NCBI GenBank assembly: GCA_029718625.1
Contig: CM056378.1
Coordinates: 62,457,027 to 62,521,026, forward strand
Source: Synaphobranchus kaupii
Lineage: Eukaryota; Chordata; Actinopteri; Anguilliformes; Synaphobranchidae
Direction: 5' to 3'
Length of the DNA: 64,000 nt
In this document: positions 10,891 through 21,761 of the stretch, piece by piece
Layout of the letters: every line of letters begins with the position of its first letter
Position numbering within the stretch: position 1 is the first letter of the stretch
Notes under the pieces: model-generated
The model's database searches: none
The model's input: the letters and a program-made list of their open reading frames with translations, nothing else
Told to the model about the DNA's origin: nothing
Translations under genes and position numbers: made by a program

Positions 10891-12059
10891 CAGTGCATTT
10901 GGAAAGTATTCACAGCGCTTCACTTTTTCCACATTTTGTTCTGTTACAGCCTTATTCCAAAATTGATTAAATTAATTTTTTCCCTCAAAATTCTACACAC
11001 AACACCCCATAATGACAATGTGAAAAAGTTTTTTTGAGATTTTTGCAAATTTATTAAAAATAAAAAAATAAAATTTCTCATTTACATAAGTATTCATACC
11101 CTTTGCTTTAACGTATTTTTAAAGTATCATATTTCATATTTGGTCGCATATCCTTTACATGCTGTTACTTCCTGAAGTCTGTGACCATCAACATCAAAAA
11201 ACTGTCGATATCTTATTTTCAGGTACTGTTACAAGCGATACTATAACCTCTCTGCATTTGAATGGATCTCTATGGAAATTGGGGGGTGAGACTAGATTCA
11301 GCTGTAAATTACACTGGTACAGTATGGAACACATGGCTGGCTAAAAGGCTGTAAGTTATCAAGGGTCTGAGCTATCAAACGAGCCCCAAACCATCACTCT
11401 GTTGCCAGATATAGAGTAGATGTGGATGGATCACTTTAAGGGTTGTTTCTCCTGACTTTTTTCCCCATAGAGTTCTATAGGAAAATGAGTCCGGAGAAAT
11501 AACCCTTGCAGTGATCCATCCACATCTACTCCATATCTGGCAACAGAGTGATGATTTGGGGCTCGTTTGATAGCTCAGACCCTTGATAACTTGATAACAG
11601 CCATTTAGCCAGCCATGTGTTCCATACTGTACCAGTGTAATTTACAGCTGAATCTAGTCTCACCCCCCAATTTCCATAGAGATCCATTCAAATGCAGAGA
11701 GGTTATAGTATCGCTTGTAACAGTACCTGAAAATAAGATATCGACAGTTTTTTGATGTTGATGGTCACAGACTTCAGGAAGTAACAGCATGTAAAGGATA
11801 TGTGACCAAATATGAAATATGATACTTTAAAAATATGTTAAAGCAAAGGGTATGAATACTTATGTAAATGAGAAATTTTATTTTTTTATTTTTAATAAAT
11901 TTGCAAAAATCTCAAAAAAACTTTTTTCACATTGTCATTATGGGGTGTTGTGTGTAGAATTTTGAGGGAAAAAATGAATTTAATCAATTTTGGAATAAGG
12001 CTGTAACGGAACAAAATGTGGAAAAAGTGAAGCGCTGTGAATACTTTCCGGATGCACTG
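10891..12059. mobile_element. Tc1-like foldback element, near-perfect 1.17-kb palindrome
   Basis: Terminal sequence CAGTGCATCCGGAAAGTATT (left has one or two changes), with TA at 10889-10890 and 12060-12061. The two halves are inverted copies about a centre near 11475; a 61-codon frame in the left arm (11159-11344) is exactly repeated on the other strand in the right arm (11605-11790). No transposase. The arm interiors are the palindromic core shared by elements at 20191, 27027, 29655, 36012, 44396, 54364 and 57321. Confidence 0.9.
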
Positions 12060-12856
12060 TATGTGATCATTCCAGAACTGGCCCAAAAGCGCACCATCAC
12101 AAATATTTGATTAGAACGTATCATAAGACTGTTCAGTTGAGAATGTCTTCACAAGGGTCACTGCCTTCTAAAGTGCAAACATGACTCCAATGCGGTGCCT
12201 ACAAGTAATTTATTGTTGTAGTATAATACAAATTATGTTACTATAGTTGTTATCATCAGAGTAGTCATCTAGTTTCTTTTGTAGCCTACTGTATAGGGTG
12301 ACCATATATTTGATTTTTTTTAAAAAAGAGGACGGGGCTGGCAGACAATCCATTACCGTTTTCATTTTAACTGGAGAAATTAAGTAAAAGAAAAGCACAG
12401 GGCGTTCATAGCATATTGCGTAGCTTAGCTAGCGCGTTTATAGTGAAGGGGGGGGAGAGATCTGCAGGGGTGTCGAAAAACGGCACAACACCGGGACCAC
12501 AGTCAAAAAATAATCTGCTTTGAACTGGGCTTACTTTTCATTAGTTGTTGCTCCTCTCACATTGATTGCGTTTAAAACATGGGTGATGTCTTCCTCTGGA
12601 GAGTGTAGCTATCTGGCCTAACTTCCCTGAAGTAAAAAGTTGTGAGTAAAATTAATTTTTTAAAACTACTACGAGAAAGATTATACATTTCAGCCAATTA
12701 ACCTGTATCTTTAAACATATCCACAGTTGGGTGCTACAACTAAATGGGAACGGGGAGGTTATACAGTGAACCTTTTACCGTTCGGCATCCGGACAAAAAA
12801 TTATTTTCAAGCCTAGGTCAGTACTGACTATCAGGGCTGACTATCAGTGGTGTTGT

Positions 12857-13557
12857 CAATGGGTATGTTTACATGCACACTAATACCCCAATCTTACCCC
12901 TATTATGGCAAAACTCTGATTATTGAAATGGTCATGTAAATAACCTTTATCTGGTTACGTGAGGTCATGATCAGCGTATTTGAAACTAGATTGACACACC
13001 TGTTTTTTTGCCCAAACTTTAGATTTTTTGGTGCATGTAAACGTCTTATACCGTTTTCTTTTGGCTTTTTTGCGCATGTCAGGTAGAAGTGGAGAGAGGA
13101 ATGGTGCAAGGTCAAAAATGTTCCGTCCGTCAAAATTTGCATGGCCTGGGGTTCCGTCGGGATCTCACTTCCAAAATTGTATTATTAAATGAATGCAGTT
13201 CACCGGTGAAATTGAGTGTTATAAGATTATGTTTGGACTAGCTAGCTGGCTAGCACATGAAATAACTGAAATTATTGAGAAATTGGCCAAATTTAGAGAT
13301 AGCTAGCTATAAAATAACTAGCTACAATAACTACTAGCTAGCTATAATAATAAAATTATTTGACAGGTTGATCATTTTTGTTCTTACAATGGGAAGCAGT
13401 TAGCTACCTTTTCCACACAGCCGATTATGGAATCATGTAAACGCGGCTTTTGGAGTAATCATATTACTTATATCCATGTGAACGCGATGTTAAATACTGG
13501 TGTAAACTGATAGCTTCCAATAATTGGACATTGGTGTGCAAGTAAACGTACCCATTG
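12857..13557. mobile_element. terminal-inverted-repeat element inside the minisatellite
   Basis: The left end CAATGGGTATGTTTACATGC and the reverse-complemented right end CAATGGGTACGTTTACTTGC form about 27 bp of inverted repeat. Minisatellite units lie on both sides (CAGTGGTGTTGT before, GTACAGTGGTGTCAG after), so it landed in that array. No coding capacity. The superfamily cannot be fixed because the target duplication is ambiguous. Confidence 0.75.
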
Positions 13558-13614
13558 CTGACTGTACAGTGGTGTCAGTGCTGACTACCCCCAGGGCCCA
13601 TATGTAGATCTTAC

Positions 13615-13733
13615 CATCCACAGAATGGAGCCGCTAGGCTGCTCCACCTGCTGGGAGCCGCTCCAGCGCGATTTTACAGTGGCCAAGCCGAAGTCCCCAA
13701 TCTTTACCGTCCATCCCTCATGGAGGAAGATAT
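13615..13733 (-). CDS. araf: araf kinase exon (DFG motif and activation segment)
   Basis: A 119-nt exon, acceptor GGGCTCAG, donor GTAAGA. It completes Asn and encodes [20 protein letters not shown], then [19 protein letters not shown]. It carries the metal-binding DFG aspartate and the activation segment, and it corresponds to the B-Raf exon that holds Val600, here the Val of LATVK. The length of 119 nt equals that B-Raf exon. Trp replaces the Leu usual in [12 protein letters not shown]. The remaining kinase exons (from the APE motif onward) are not seen between 1 and 13614, so the next intron runs past the left edge of the window. Confidence 0.95.
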
Positions 13734-14315
13734 CTGAGCCCTGAATTCAGGAGCAAAGCAACGATGAAACGACAGCAATCCACAACCGCCCCATCTCATG
13801 CTGCAAAAGTCTGACACCTCGCATAAAAACTCACTGAAGGATGGTGGAAGTCTACAGCATAGGAGACCACAGCAATGAATATTTTAAATATTTAACATAT
13901 TATAAATCCGCTAGCCAATACGAATACCCAAGATTAGCGCCTAGTATAAGGTTATAGAGCCAAGTTTCAAATCGCCATTTTAAAATGGCCACTGTGGGGC
14001 AGTTACTGCTATTCTGTTAGGGAACAGGTGGCCAGTGTATTGAGGCCAAAATGGCTACTTATTGTTCTTTTAGAGGTTCTGGTACAAAGCCTTGCTGCAG
14101 TCTCTTACCTCCTCTCTGAAGAACATACAGCAAATAGATGAGGGATAGCTGTGTCCTAATATGTAAAACTACTGAACGAAAAGAGGATGTACTTTTTCCC
14201 CCCACATAAATCTATCTGCATGTTGAACTTTTGCAACTGCAAATGTAAAAGTTTACTTTCTCATCAGCAAGTCATCAGAGATGAACGTGGTATCTATGAA
14301 GGAGGTAAAGGATAC
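13734..14315 (-). other. araf intron, 582 bp
   Basis: A short intron between the DFG exon and the catalytic-loop exon, with GT-AG ends. No repeat family was recognised in it. Confidence 0.85.
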
Positions 14316-14362
14316 TGTTGGATTTCAGGTCCCTGTGTATGATATTCTTGGCATGAAGATAG
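14316..14362 (-). CDS. araf: araf kinase catalytic-loop micro-exon
   Basis: A 47-nt exon, too short to stand out as an open reading frame, with acceptor CCTTTTTCAG and donor GTATCC. Joined to the two bases (GA) left by 14564-14740 it reads DYLHAKNIIHRDLKSN and leaves one base (A) for the next exon, which completes Asn. It holds the HRD catalytic aspartate and the Lys of the catalytic loop. The length of 47 nt and both phases are the same as the corresponding B-Raf exon from memory. Confidence 0.95.
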
Positions 14363-14398
14363 CTGAAAAAGGAAGAAAGTGGTGCTTTATGCAATGCT

Positions 14399-14555
14399 TG
14401 ATCTCTAGAGGAAGTGGATTTGTGTGGTGTTGAATAGATTCATGATCTCTATAGGAAGTGGATGTGTGTGGTGTTGAATGGATTCATGATCTCTAATGGA
14501 ATTGGATGTGCGTGTTGTTGAATGGATGCATGATCTCTACTGGAAGGGTGTGTCT
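14399..14555. repeat. 44-bp minisatellite filling a 201-bp araf intron
   Basis: Three full units and one partial, each beginning TGATCTCTA and containing GTGTTGAATGGATTCA. It occupies most of the intron 14363-14563 and stops 8 bp before the exon donor. Confidence 0.85.
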
Positions 14556-14563
14556 CAGCGTAC

Positions 14564-14740
14564 TCCATGCCCTGCGCAGTCTGTCGGGCCACGTCGATAC
14601 GGCGCTTGGTGTCAAACTTGGTCTCCGTGACGTGCAGGTGGCGGTACAGACTGCTTCCTTCACACCACTGCGTGATGATGGCAAAGTTTGGTTTGGTCAT
14701 GAAGCCCATAAACAGCAGGATGTTGACATGACGGGTCTTC
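14564..14740 (-). CDS. araf: araf kinase exon ([12 protein letters not shown] to ARQTAQGM)
   Basis: A 177-nt exon with acceptor GTTCCGCAG and donor GTACGC. The first base completes Arg from the previous exon. It encodes [32 protein letters not shown] (gatekeeper Thr and hinge) and [11 protein letters not shown] of helix alpha-[13 protein letters not shown] matches A-Raf (FMTRPGFAIITQ). The length of 177 nt equals the corresponding B-Raf exon as I recall it. Odd point: the segment before IDVARQ reads FDTKRR, where other RAFs have FDMVQL, FQMFQL or FEMIKL; a hydrophobic position that packs in the C-lobe has become Arg. The donor side directly abuts a 44-bp minisatellite. Confidence 0.95.
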
Positions 14741-14828
14741 CTGCGGAACAGTCATAGAGAGCCATGCAGAGTCAAAGAGTGAAACGCACATCTCGCTGCA
14801 ATCTGATCCACACTACCTAACCTACTTT

Positions 14829-15018
14829 AGAGTAGTCCTCAATAAATTACTGTGGGTTAGTTCACCATACAACAGGCTGTAGAGTCGTCCACAGTAAACT
14901 ACTCTGGGTTAGTTCATCATCTAACAGGCTGTAGAGTGAACCTCAGTAAATTACTGTGTGTTAGTTCATCTAACAGGCTGCAGAGTCATCCTCAGTAAAT
15001 CATTTTGGGGGAGTTCCA
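14829..15018. repeat. about 52-bp minisatellite
   Basis: Four diverged units of AGAGT...CTCAGTAAATTACTGT followed by GGGTTAGTTCAT and AACAGGCTG, just upstream (in the gene's sense) of exon 14564-14740. Confidence 0.8.
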
Positions 15019-16412
15019 TAATTTCCATTGTTAAAAGCAGGAGCAAAGCTGATTACAGATATATTTGGACATATCCAGGTGCTAGAGATTGATCTTGTTG
15101 CAAATTGCGACATTTAAACGTAATGCGTAGCATCCTATAGGAAGAGACGTATATTTTAGCTAACTAGTGACACGGTGGTGAAACGTAGGCTATTGCAGTT
15201 GTAATTTACTATTGGCTGTTGTACAGTATATGTGACGTGCCAGTAAATGTGACGTCACACCAACTGTGTACGCCCTTCCATCTTACACTGTGTTTTTTTC
15301 AAATCCAGCAAGTTGTGGAGGAGCATTTGTGTGAGCGACAGCTCTATTGATAGACAGAGGATAGAGAGTTAGAGAAAGCATTAGCATAGAGATGAGTTAT
15401 TTTTCAGTAGTGTAATTTAGTTTTTTGATAGTTAATGTTAGTTATTTGATAGTTTTTCAGGCATGAAAATAAGGGCAGATCTCTCCAGAGGTTGACAGCT
15501 ATGTAGAAAGTGGGGAAACTAGTAGGCCTGTTGCTAGAAAAGTCTATTCTAATCGAAAACAGGGTTATCCTTATCCTTCATCCCCTACCACACCAAAACC
15601 TCGCCCATTCTCCAGTTCTCCACCTCTGCCACGGCCGCTGCTCCAGGCTCAGCAGCCGAAGCGAGCGGCTTGAACAAATATGGCTGTGCGCTAGGCTTTT
15701 TGAGGGTACGGTAACCTTGGCCAAAACTATCATGGGGCACGGTATTAGCTCAGTAATTTTAACCCCTACACGCAGCGGCCATCTTGTTTTAGGTGACGGC
15801 GCCTAAGCATATTTCATATAAAATTTTTTTTTTCATATGTCAAATTTCATACTTCAACTTCGGTTTCATACTGATTATAAGGGTTTGATCTAGCTCTGAC
15901 TGTGAAGTTTATTTTAATCTGTGCATCTGGGGCATATTTGAAATATGAAAAATATAAAACCCATGTGTACAGTAGAATGTACAGTATTGGTCGTAGGACC
16001 CTCGTGAAATATTGGTAGAGGTATACAGTCAAGCCGGAAAGTCTGCACACCCCTTTCACCTTCTCCACGTTTTATTACGTTACAGACATATTCTACAATA
16101 GATTGAGTTCATTTTTGTCTCAAAATTCTACACAAAATAGCCCATAATGACAAAGTGAAAACTGGTTTTTAGACATTTGTGCTAATTTATTAAAAATCTA
16201 AATGTTAAATATCATATGTACACAATTGATATGACACCCAAAAGTGAGCTGAGGTGCATTTTGTTTCCACTGATACTGCTTGAGATGTTTCTACAACTTA
16301 ATTGGAGTCCACCTGTGATAAATTAAATTGATTGGACATGATTGGGGATTGCCAACACCTGCCTATATAAGGTCCCACAGTTGACAGTGCATGTCAGAGC
16401 AAACTCCAAGCC

Positions 16413-17656
16413 ATGGGGTCAAAGGAATTATCTGCAGACTTGAGAAACAGGATTGTGTCAAGGCATAGATCTGGAGAAGGGTACGGAAAGATCTCTGCAG
16501 CTTTACAGGTCCCAAAGAGCACAGTGACCACCATGGAAGTTTGGAACCACCAAGAATCTTCCTAGACCTGGCCGCTCGGCCAAACTGAGCAATCGGGGAA
16601 GACGGGCCTTGGCCAGGGAGGTGAGCAGGAACCCGAGGGTCACTCTGACAGAGCTCCAGCGTATCCTTGTGGAAATGGGAGAAGATCTTCCTTTCAGAAG
16701 ATCAACCATCCAGGCAGCATTCCACCAATCAGGCCTTTATGGTAGAGTGGCCAGACGGAAGCCCCTCCTTAGTAAAAGGCACATCACAGCCCGCTTGGAG
16801 TTTGCCAAAAGGCACCTAGAGGACTCTCAAACCATGAGAATCAAGATTCTCTGGTCTGATGAAACCAAAATTTAACTTTTTGGCCTGAATACCAAGTGTC
16901 ACGTCTGGAGGAAACCAGGCACCGCTCATCACACTGCAAAAACGTCTGTCTTAACAAGTGTTTTAGTCTTGTAATGAGACTTTTTTACTTTTTGCTTGAC
17001 AAGTGAAATTATCTTACCCCACTGACAAATCTTGAAATGAGTAAAACTATCTCACCCCACTGGCAGATAGTTTGTTTTATTTAGCAAAAAAGTAACAGAA
17101 ATAAGATTCTAAAGTTTGAATATAAGATTAAAATACTTGTTAAGATTTGGTTTTTGCAGTGCACCTGGCTAATACCATCCCTACAGTGAAGCATGGCGGT
17201 GGCAGCATCATGACGTGGGGATGTTTTTCAGCAGCGGGAACGGGGCGACTAGTCCTGATAGAGGGAAAGATGAATGCAGCTAAGTACACCAAGATCCTTG
17301 AAGAAAACCTGCTCAAGAGCGCTCTGGACCTCAGACTGGGGCGAAGGTTTACCTTCCAACATGACAACGACCCGAAGCACACAGCCAAGAGAACAAAGGA
17401 GTGGCTTCGGAGAAAGTCTGTGCATGTCCTTGAGTGGCCCGGCCAGAGCCCAGACCTGAATCCAATTGAACATATGTGGAAAGAGCTGAAAATGGCTGTG
17501 TACCGACGCTCCCCATCCAACCTGACGGAGCTTGCAAGGATATGCCAAGAGGAATGGGCAAAAATGTCCAGAAACAAGTGTGCCAAGCTCGTAGCTTCTT
17601 TCCCAAGACGCCTTGAAGCTGTAATCACTGCCAAAGGTGCAGAAACCAAGTATTAG
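16413..17656 (+). pseudogene. Tc1 transposase (broken)
   Basis: Starts MGSKELSADLRNRIVSRHRS, a helix-turn-helix DNA-binding start. A frameshift occurs near 16545; the next frame has ILWSDETKI, containing the first catalytic Asp, followed by a TAA stop at 16873-16875. After the nested MITE it resumes with [18 protein letters not shown], the second catalytic Asp in [11 protein letters not shown], and [15 protein letters not shown] with the final catalytic acid. The DDE residues survive, but the frameshift, stop and insertion inactivate it. Confidence 0.9.
16932..17161. mobile_element. 230-bp MITE with CACTGCAAAAAC ends
   Basis: Perfect 12-bp inverted ends. Removing it together with one CA from the flanking pair (16930-16931, 17162-17163) restores the Tc1 coding line through CCGCTCATCACCTGGCTAAT. 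No coding capacity. Confidence 0.88.
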
Positions 17657-19019
17657 GCTAAGGGTGTGTACAGATATGTAACCCCTAAATAACCTATTTT
17701 TGTCAGTAAAATAAAATTGCATATTTTCTAAAAACCTGTTTTCACTTCGTCATTATTGGCTATTGTGTGTAGATGTTTGAGGCAAAAAATGAACTCAATC
17801 TATTGTAGTATAAGTCTGTAACATTATAAAACGTGGAGAAGGTGAAAGGGGTGTGCAGACTTTCCGGCTTGACTGTACGTCATTCAAGACTACAGTGATG
17901 TCAAGTGGGTGTGTAAATTACAGAGGCATGTAGCGAGGGAAGAAATGCTCCGTCTGTCACTTGTTCTGAGTAGGGACACATCGTAGATCAAGCTAGCTAT
18001 CACTGCTATTTCATTATAATGTCAGAAAATTACATTGATAGGCTACGTTATTTCCTAAAGATGTTTTGGCAAACTAAACAGGACTCGAGTGCAGTCGTGT
18101 TACAGAGTGGAGTGGCCTCCGGTATTGCCTGACATCTGCTCTGCCTTATTGAATCACCCGGTAAGGAACCATGTCAAGTAACGTTACATTATGATCCAGG
18201 ACCATGAAAAGTAGGCTAACATTAGTGAGCTGACCATAATTGAATGGTTTCGCTTTGAGCATTTGAAGCAATTTTTTTTTACAGAAGCAATTTTAACGAT
18301 GTCATTTTCTAAGCTATTGTCGTTAGCCACGGGTTTCTTGGCATAAAACAAATAGGTTTTTAAATGTTTGCCATGTAGTAGGCTATAGTAGCTAACCGTG
18401 CATTCGTTTATGGCAGGAGGTTGGATATGGTAAACGCGTCGTTTCCGTGTTATTACTGACATCAGTGTGTTCGAGTTGCACAACAGTGAAAGTTAGCAGT
18501 TTGCTAGCAAAGCCAAAAAACAGCTAACAACTATAACGTCTTAACTTTTAACTGTATATGTTTATCATTCTGTATCTGCATGTTGGCCTATACAAAAGCA
18601 AGTTGTCCTAAATGAATGGCCGTATATCCCATTTTTCTGGAGACTGAGCTAATGGTGGTATTTTCTTTCCAGTATAACGGTTACATTACTGGCTAATTAA
18701 TGTTGCAGGCAGGCACTAGCAGCAGGACTAGCATTAAAATACCCAGCCACTCGGCCTACGCTTCGGTAACGTCATTCAGTGGGCGTGGCAACCTGTTGTC
18801 TGAACTTAGTGCCTTGGCCATTGTAGTTTATAGTAAACCAGGTCCCTGGTACATACGCAGTAGTTTAGGGCTATATCTATATGCTCTCACTACAGGTAGA
18901 AAGTTGGCTGAGAGCTCATTTTAATCAGGAGGAGAGCTACTTTTCTACAAATCAAACCTCATTTTTGGGTGGAATTACCCTTTAACACTTCAGTTACTAG
19001 AATATATTGCCCCAATTCA

Positions 19020-20015
19020 GGATTGCAATGTTGGTGCTAATCCCTGATAATCATCAGAGTGTTGATCCCGGATATATACAGTGGGGTGCAGAAATGTGGG
19101 CACCCCATGTCAAAATTCCTTTTACAATTAATATCTAACTGAGCAAAAGCTAACCTGACCTTGAAATGCTACAAAGTTAAACATGACACATTTCTTCAAA
19201 TTATAAAGCAAGATTACTTTTTACTTATATTTTTTACAGTTTCAAAATAATAAAAAAAGGAAAATGTCCTGTGCAAAAGTTTGGGAACCCTGTCCATCCT
19301 TGGACAACCGTTTAGAGGAACCCATGGTTGACACAACAGACACAACAGCCACCACAGTCAGATGCTTTAGAAGGCATGGAGTTACTTCAGAATAAATAGT
19401 TCAGCCCTGGAATTATATTAACCCACTGAAGCCCTAATGAGTAAATCACCTGGGCCTGGGCCTTCATAATAATATTTTTTAAAAGGAACAAAGAATAATC
19501 CAAAAGGGCCCCCAAACTTTTGCACAGGGCCTTTTTCCTTTTTTTAAATTATTTTGAAACTGTAAAAAAATGTAAAAAGTAACCTTGCTTTAAAATTTTA
19601 AGAAATGTGTCATGTTTAACTTCGTACCACTTAGAGGTCAGGTTAGCTTCTGTTCACTTAGATATTAATTGTAAAAGGCATTTTGACCATTTATGCCCAA
19701 ATGTTTTGCACCCACTGTATGTGCGAATGTTGATCCAGGATGATCATCATATTGTTGATCCTGTCTAGTTTTGCTAATGTTGAGCCAGGATCATTATCGC
19801 CATGTTGATCCAGGATGATCATATTGTTGATCCTGTATAGTTTTGCTAATCTTCAGCCAGGATCATTATCGCCATGTTGATCCAAGATGATCATCTGAAA
19901 TGTGGAGCTATGTAATTGCAGCCTCTCTGAGGCGGTTTGGCACACACTGATGACATCAGAGGGCAATGATTTGTAAATAGGAATGTTGTTCCAGGAACAA
20001 CAATCGTGATGTTGA
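19020..20015. repeat. satellite-like tandem repeat, about 75-bp unit, split by the Tc1
   Basis: Units of GTTGATCC(A/T)G..., TTTTGCTAATGTTGAGCCAG and GATCATTATCGCCATG repeat at 19720-19895, with further GTTGATCC pieces at 19050-19070 and 20012-20025. Confidence 0.7.
19079..19717. mobile_element. minimal non-autonomous Tc1-like element
   Basis: Inverted ends CAGTGGGGTGCAGAAATGTG and CAGTGGGTGCAAAACATTTG (reverse complement of the right end), with TA on both sides (19077-19078, 19718-19719) and a long imperfect inverted repeat behind them. 639 bp, no transposase. It sits inside a tandem repeat containing TTGATCCAGGATGATCAT. Confidence 0.87.
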
Positions 20016-20039
20016 TCCAGGAGCATATCCTACTTGCCT

Positions 20040-20190
20040 AAATCACCGCACGCTTCCTCCAACAGTCCAAAGACATGCACACGCAGGTTAGGCTAATTGG
20101 AGACTCTAAATTGCCCATAGGTATGAGTGTGTGAGTACATGGTGTGTCCCCTGCGGGGGATTGGCGACCTGACCTGTCACCCAATGCATG
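20040..20190. repeat. fragment of a widespread fish interspersed repeat
   Basis: Contains CAGTCCAAAGACATGCACAC, CTAATTGGAGACTCTAAATT and GGCGACCTGACCTGTC followed by GCTGGGATA, a word order I associate with a common fish repeat. The class was not determined. Confidence 0.55.
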
Positions 20191-20397
20191 CTGGGATACT
20201 ATAACCTCTCTGCATTTGCATGGATCTCTATGGAAATGGGGGAGGGGGGAGATGGGGGGTAGATTAAGCTGTAAATTATGCTGTAACTACGGAGACATGG
20301 TTGGCTTAATAGCTCTAAGTCCTGAAGGGTCTGAGGTATCAAACAAGCCTATGCATATCTGGCAGCATAGTGATGGTTTGAGGCTTGTTGTGCGTCA
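20191..20397. repeat. half of the palindromic Tc1 core (single arm)
   Basis: Runs from ACTATAACCTCTCTGCATTT through GCTGTAAATTA to CAGCATAGTGATGGTTTGAG, matching one arm of the cores at 10891-12059 and 57321-58125. No terminal repeats remain. It lies 86 bp from an araf exon. Confidence 0.75.
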
Positions 20398-20482
20398 CTT
20401 TTAGGCTGCACTGAGTCACTTTTGGACAGCACTGTATGAACTTGAATCCAGGATAATGAGTGCACTGCATGCTGGGACTCAC

Positions 20483-20685
20483 CGTAGGACCTGCATTTCG
20501 TTTTTGAAAGCTTGCAGCTGCTCAGGCGTAGGGTCCGTCACTTTAAGGATCTTCACTGCCACGTCCCCGTGCCACTTCCCCTTAAAGACCGTCCCAAAGG
20601 AGCCGGCGCCGATCCGCTTGAGCATGGTCACCTCGTGGGACTGGACCTCCCAGTAATAACTAGAGTCTCGGTACCCACTCCGATG
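20483..20685 (-). CDS. araf: araf kinase N-lobe exon (YYWE, P-loop, catalytic lysine)
   Basis: A 203-nt exon with acceptor CTGTTTCAG and donor GTGAGT. It encodes [10 protein letters not shown], the N-region whose tyrosines (Tyr301/302 in A-Raf) are phosphorylated on activation, then the glycine loop GAGSFGTV, the catalytic lysine in VAVK, and the alpha-C segment [18 protein letters not shown] and [13 protein letters not shown] favour A-Raf over C-Raf (RNEVAVLR) and B-Raf (KNEVGVLR). It starts in phase 0 after DDKKKV and ends with two bases of Arg, completed by the next exon. From memory, B-Raf splits this region into exons of 118 and 85 nt (sum 203), with the junction near KGKWHG; here it is continuous. 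Confidence 0.95.
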
Positions 20686-21761
20686 CTGAAACAGTGGAGT
20701 ATCCCGTGTGAGCGTATCCCACAGCGGCAAAGCCTTTCTGCACATTTCCTTTTGATAGATTTATTTATTTATTGTATTAAGCAAAGCACTTTGAACACAT
20801 GTGAGAAAAGTACAGTCCAAATGAAGTTATTTTTATAATATTGCCTTCATCTACAAAATGGTGTCATGTATCCACGGTAATCTGAAATTCAGGCATATTT
20901 CCAATGTGAAAATAGATATTTAAGGGAGTGTTTGAGGCTGTAAAGTACAAAGATTTTAAAATGACAGTTCTGAGAGAAATAAGGAAGCAAATTCCAGCAT
21001 GCTTTGCAAAATTCAGTAAGTAAGGCTAAATTCTGTGTGTCAAGCAAACTGCCCAAACAGCTCATTTTTATCCAATATTGTAGTAGAAAAAGGAAATGCT
21101 CAAAAAGAGTGTTATTACAATGAAATTAAGAAAGGGCCATTTCTTTAAAAACATAATAAGAATGTTATATTTTTAAGGATGTTATTAAAAAACAAAAAAA
21201 AAAGTAGTAATTTGCAAAAGACACAAATCAGTGGTTTAGCATACCACTGAAGGTGAAGGTGATAGGGTGGATGTCTTTTCAGTCTAATACATATTCCAGT
21301 TCTCAAATGTGACGAAACGGTAATAATGGAGAAAACGTTAAGAATAGTTTATCGTTTTTCCGTTAGGGCGCAGCCATGTTTAGTTTTCGTAGTCAGTGAC
21401 GTCACTGGCATGATACGTCTAGAGTTCGAGCACCTATTACCGACCGGGTTCGCGGAAAAACTGCAAAACGTAAACCTATTTGCAACCGTAAATAAAATGT
21501 GGTAAATATCGGTAACACCACGGACGTCCGCCCGTTGTAGCATTAGCTCCTAGGGGACGTGTAGCCCTCGCGATTAGTGCCGCGTTATTTATTTTTCTCA
21601 AATTCTCTCTCTATGGTAGGCTATTTTATCTTCTCAAAAATAGGTCAATGATCCCATGTATTGTTTCTTCTCAAACGCTTTAATTAAATGGGTTGACCAA
21701 TTAATAGACGCGTTAAAAATACATTGAAACGTAATTCAATCAGTGCATTTCAGCATTATAA

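Larger units (their letters stand above)
1..13614 (-). other. araf intron (3' part of gene), at least 13.6 kb, runs off the left edge
   Basis: No further kinase exon was recognised here. Contents in order: split minisatellite, L2-type LINE, hAT, nested hAT/hAT/TTAA elements, Tc1 palindrome and a terminal-inverted-repeat element, all listed separately. Between 8767 and 10160 I see no recognisable element, only a G-run at about 9137-9155. At 12060-12812 I see only the left-end-like motif of an unidentified repeat near 12295 (GGGTGACCATATATTTGATT). Confidence 0.75.
16026..17875 (+). mobile_element. Tc1-like transposon with decayed transposase and nested MITE
   Basis: Inverted ends CAGTCAAGCCGGAAAGTCTG extend about 150 bp and are flanked by TA (16024-16025 and 17876-17877). 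The interior has the usual Tc1 layout with one transposase gene. It carries a 230-bp insertion at 16932-17161. Confidence 0.92.
14741..20482 (-). other. araf intron, 5.7 kb
   Basis: Holds a 52-bp minisatellite (14829-15018), a decayed Tc1 element (16026-17875), a minimal Tc1 (19079-19717) inside a larger tandem repeat, and half of a foldback core (20191-20397). Between 15019 and 16025, and between 17878 and 19000, I recognise nothing. Confidence 0.8.

Noticed and set aside
11159..11790. Two identical 61-codon frames on opposite strands (11159-11344 and 11605-11790)
   Set aside because: They are the same sequence in the two arms of a palindromic transposon; no start context, domain or splice evidence.
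17140..17722. Minus-strand frames of 157-169 codons
   Set aside because: Shadows of the Tc1 transposase on the plus strand.
13615..20685. Kinase exons read as raf1 or braf
   Set aside because: [20 protein letters not shown] and [10 protein letters not shown] fit A-Raf better than C-Raf or B-Raf; a whole-protein tree would settle it.
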